NCBI GenBank assembly: GCA_030684575.1
Contig: JAUXVD010000015.1
Location: forward strand, 30,685-94,684
Source: Nitrospirota bacterium
Lineage (GTDB): Bacteria > Nitrospirota > Nitrospiria > Nitrospirales > Nitrospiraceae
Length of the DNA stretch: 64,000 nt
Reading direction: 5' to 3'
The position numbers and the translations under genes were made by a program. The notes under the pieces were generated by a model. It ran no database searches. It was not told the DNA's origin and worked only from the letters and a program-made list of their open reading frames with translations. Numbering within the stretch: position 1 is the first letter of the stretch; each line of letters starts with the position of its first letter. Shown here in pieces: positions 62,108 through 64,000 of the stretch.

Positions 62108-62437
62108 ATGTCACACGCCCATACGGATCTCGCGGCAGGCCGATGGCAGACCATGTCACTCATGGAACAGCTGGCGAATGTCGGGAGCGATGTGGCGCGC
62201 GCGCGTCGCTGGCAGGAGAAAGATCCAGGGCTTTCCGAAAAGGCATTTATCCGCGCCTTAGAGCTACTCGACCTATCGATCGGGGATGCCCGCTGGAAAG
62301 GCCGCAGAAAAGAACTCACACGTGTGCGCGAGATGCTCTGTGATGCGATGTCTGGAGGCTTCGCATACAACAGCGATCTGGCTGGTCTGGACCGCTACTT
62401 CCTCCACTTCGCCGTCGCGGCGAGAGCCGGCCGTTAA
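62108..62437 (+). CDS. Small helical protein of unknown function
   Basis: 109 residues from ATG at 62108, four bases after the DUF5674 stop. Rich in Arg and Glu, predicted mostly helical: MSLMEQLANVGSDVARARRWQEKD, FIRALELLDLSIGDARWKGRRKELTRVREML and LDRYFLHFAVAARAGR. The regular ALELLDLSI repeat may form a coiled helix bundle. I do not recognise a family; co-transcription with DUF5674 suggests a shared role. Confidence 0.65.
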   Translation: MSHAHTDLAAGRWQTMSLMEQLANVGSDVARARRWQEKDPGLSEKAFIRALELLDLSIGDARWKGRRKELTRVREMLCDAMSGGFAYNSDLAGLDRYFLHFAVAARAGR

Positions 62438-62941
62438 GAAGCCCCCTCTCGGCCTACACCAGACCGGCGCGGAATCGCAGGCTCCATGACTCAGGGCTCA
62501 TCGCTCACCATTCCGCGTTGCCCAACTGGCAGACTTTTTCAGCATCTCGCTAGAGAGCTGGTCCTTCTTTCACCAACCTGCGAATGAAGCCACCGCGCCA
62601 AGAGCGGAAAGGGGCAGCTAGACGGTCCTCCGTGCTCGCTGAGGCCCCACGATAAAAATGGATGGATGACACCCGCGTCGATCCCTTGCTCCCGGAGCGC
62701 GCACGATCAGAATGGGCGCGCGCACGATGGGAACCTGCCAGGCCACCCCTCCAAATATCCACGGTACCGATAGAACGGAGAGATAAAGGAGGCACGCACT
62801 ACTACTCCCACTTTGTAGTGATGGATAAACCATGTCCTTTGCCGTAAACTTGCCAAGAATGGATTGCCGAGACTGCCTCGCCATGCCACCGAAAATCTAG
62901 GCAGACTTACCAGCTAGCCCTCAATGTAAAAGGATTGACCA
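62438..62941. other. Gene-free spacer with repeat fragments
   Basis: 504 bases with no supportable gene; short frames on either strand lack support. It holds the decayed right end of the dispersed repeat (TTTTTCAGCATCTCGCTA, 62533-62550), directly followed by a third, degenerate copy of the radical SAM leader (CTGGTCCTTCTTTCACCAACCTGCGAA-like, 62558-62585). The remainder (62600-62941) is unique and shows nothing that I can assign. Confidence 0.55.
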
Positions 62942-63625
62942 ATGGGAAAAAATGGAAATGCACACCCCTACATTCCTAGCGCGGGAATGATAGTCCAAAC
63001 ATTTACGCAACTCCGGAAAATGTTCCCTGCAAAAGTTGACGCGGAAACTCTTAAAAAACTGTCCATCGCGCCCAAGAACGAGTCGATGGTAATCAATGTT
63101 CTCAGATTCCTTGGCTTCATTAGTGATGAGTCCAATAAGACGCCCGTGGCCAGCTCCGTTTTCTCAAAACATGACGATACGGAATTTTCTTCCGCCTTGG
63201 AGAAGGTCGTTAAGGACGCATACAAAGAGCTCTTTAAAATATGTGGGGATGAGGCATGGAAAGCAGACAGAGGAACTCTTATTGGGTTTTTCAGAACACA
63301 CGATGAAACTAGCGCCTTAACGGCGACACGCCAAGCAATCGCATTCGAAACACTCGCGTCCCTCAGCGGTCATGGCGAAGCGGTGCAAGTTAAAACCCAG
63401 AAATCAAAAACATCTGTCAAGTCTACGGAGTCGAAAATGAAGCCAAAGACGGTCACGTCTGAAGCGAAAATTGATACCACCCAAAGTCAGCTCGGACACG
63501 AGCATGTTGGACCAGGCAACCTGGGGCTGACCGTACGCATTGAGATCAATTTGCCAGCCCAAGGTGATCAAGAAACGTATGACAGAATCTTCCAAAGCAT
63601 TAAAAAGAATCTGTTGAATGGATAA
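62942..63625 (+). CDS. DUF5343-like protein
   Basis: 227 residues. The N-terminal domain (about 1-150) matches the DUF5343 pattern: VQTFTQLRKMFPAKVDAETLKKL, VINVLRFLGFISDESNKTPV, KVVKDAYKELF. A Lys/Ser/Thr-rich linker (about 150-190) follows, then a short domain VRIEINLPAQGDQETYDRIFQSIKKNLL typical of the ends of these proteins. Found often beside restriction, Abi and other defence genes. Base composition is visibly lower in GC than the rest of the window, suggesting recent transfer. Overlaps the next gene by eight bases. Confidence 0.75.
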   Translation: MGKNGNAHPYIPSAGMIVQTFTQLRKMFPAKVDAETLKKLSIAPKNESMVINVLRFLGFISDESNKTPVASSVFSKHDDTEFSSALEKVVKDAYKELFKICGDEAWKADRGTLIGFFRTHDETSALTATRQAIAFETLASLSGHGEAVQVKTQKSKTSVKSTESKMKPKTVTSEAKIDTTQSQLGHEHVGPGNLGLTVRIEINLPAQGDQETYDRIFQSIKKNLLNG

Positions 63626-63860
63626 AAAGCAACTACTTGTATTTGAGCGCATCGCCCGGCGTGCGCACCTTTTCTCAGATGAAGAGGTAAAGCTTGGCCC
63701 TGTAGACCATCCTTTTGACATTAGGAATATGCACGCTGCACTACCTGAGCACGTCAAGAAACTATTTGATAACAGCCATTACTCTCAGGCAACCTTTGAA
63801 GCGTTCAAGTATCTTGACAAAGAGGTAGCCCGAATATCCAAGATCAGCCAGACGGGATAG
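63618..63860 (+). pseudogene. TIGR02391-like protein truncated by an insertion sequence
   Basis: 80 residues are left. MDKKQLLVFERIARRAH and FDIRNMHAALPEHVKKLFDNSHYSQATFEAFKYLDKEVARISKISQTG match the first third of TIGR02391/Ymh proteins, which normally continue for another 100-150 residues from this point. Reading stops at the boundary of the IS3-family element, so the gene is interrupted. Its partner DUF5343 gene is intact. Confidence 0.7.
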
Positions 63861-64000
63861 GGTTCTGCCCCACTTTTACGGACACCTGATTACGGCTCAT
63901 AATGAGCCAGGAGGGGTGTCATGGGAGCACGACGGAAGTTTTCAGCTGAGTACAAACGTGAAGCAGTGGCGATGTTGGAGTCCCCGGGGGTGACGGTACG
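63858..64000 (+). mobile_element. IS3-family insertion sequence, left end
   Basis: Starts near 63858 with sequence characteristic of IS3-family termini (GGTTCTGCCCCACTTTTACG) and continues past the window edge. The exact first base and the target duplication cannot be fixed without the right end. It interrupts the TIGR02391-like gene. Confidence 0.75.
63921..64000 (+). CDS. IS3-family transposase OrfA, 5' part
   Basis: Starts MGARRKFSAEYKREAVAMLE, the standard helix-turn-helix opening of IS3-family OrfA. The ribosome site AGGAGGGG lies four bases before ATG. The gene continues beyond the window, so the frameshift region and OrfB are not visible. Confidence 0.85.
   Translation, partial: MGARRKFSAEYKREAVAMLESPGVTV

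Noticed and set aside
62550..62795. 81-residue minus-strand frame in the spacer
   Set aside because: No family features and no ribosome site; its end coincides with the decayed repeat and leader copy, so it is most likely spurious.

Overview
The window looks like chromosome from a GC-rich, free-living Gram-negative bacterium. My best guess is a Nitrospira-like member of Nitrospirota. That rests on remembered protein flavour and gene neighbourhoods, not on a search. An outer membrane is indicated by a Wza-type export lipoprotein and a FadL-type porin. Tetrapyrroles are made by the C5 (glutamyl-tRNA) route. Almost everything is densely packed, with 1 to 8 base stop/start overlaps.

Layout. (1) 1-13.15 kb, minus strand: an exopolysaccharide operon read from right to left. 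It encodes a ribbon-helix-helix regulator, an HD-GYP c-di-GMP phosphodiesterase-like protein, an outer-membrane export lipoprotein, a fused Wzz/tyrosine kinase, an O-antigen ligase/polymerase, two GT4 glycosyltransferases, a flippase, a GT2 glycosyltransferase, a methyltransferase, a GT39-like membrane transferase and a second methyltransferase cut by the window edge. (2) 13.4-29.7 kb, minus strand: a long housekeeping run of a CcsA/HemX-like protein, hemA, a zinc-ribbon protein, hemC, a cobA-hemD fusion, a CBS protein, hemB, ribF, tilS, hpt, ftsH, folP, glmM and comEC. (3) 29.8-41.1 kb, mostly plus strand: rsmI, a TusA-like protein, a secreted unknown protein with a clear terminator, tRNA-Leu(CAA), a YggX-like protein, two tandem DUF151 nucleases, rplM-rpsI, argC-argJ and rpsB-tsf-pyrH-frr-alr. 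(4) 41.2-47.1 kb, minus strand: a lipoxygenase-like protein, a V4R/GAF hybrid sensor kinase and a FadL-family porin, which together suggest a lipid-oxidation and lipid-sensing module. (5) 47.4-52.4 kb: small cofactor and redox genes (MTH1187-type thiamine binding, precorrin-2 dehydrogenase, Rieske, 2Fe-2S ferredoxin, moaB, an HNH nuclease and others). (6) 52.4-62.6 kb: a CBS protein, a zinc alcohol dehydrogenase, a PhzF-like protein and three radical SAM proteins, interspersed with five copies of a ~122-base palindromic repeat and with duplicated gene-start remnants. (7) 62.9-64 kb: a probably acquired DUF5343/TIGR02391-like pair, the second gene cut short by an IS3-family element that runs off the window.

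The two most interesting signals are the repeat family and the lipoxygenase module. The repeats abut or supply the stop codons of neighbouring minus-strand genes and preserve their hairpin through compensating base changes between copies. The lipoxygenase-kinase-FadL set is a plausible, apparently undescribed fatty-acid/oxylipin response system. All functions are read from motifs and context only; no database search was possible.
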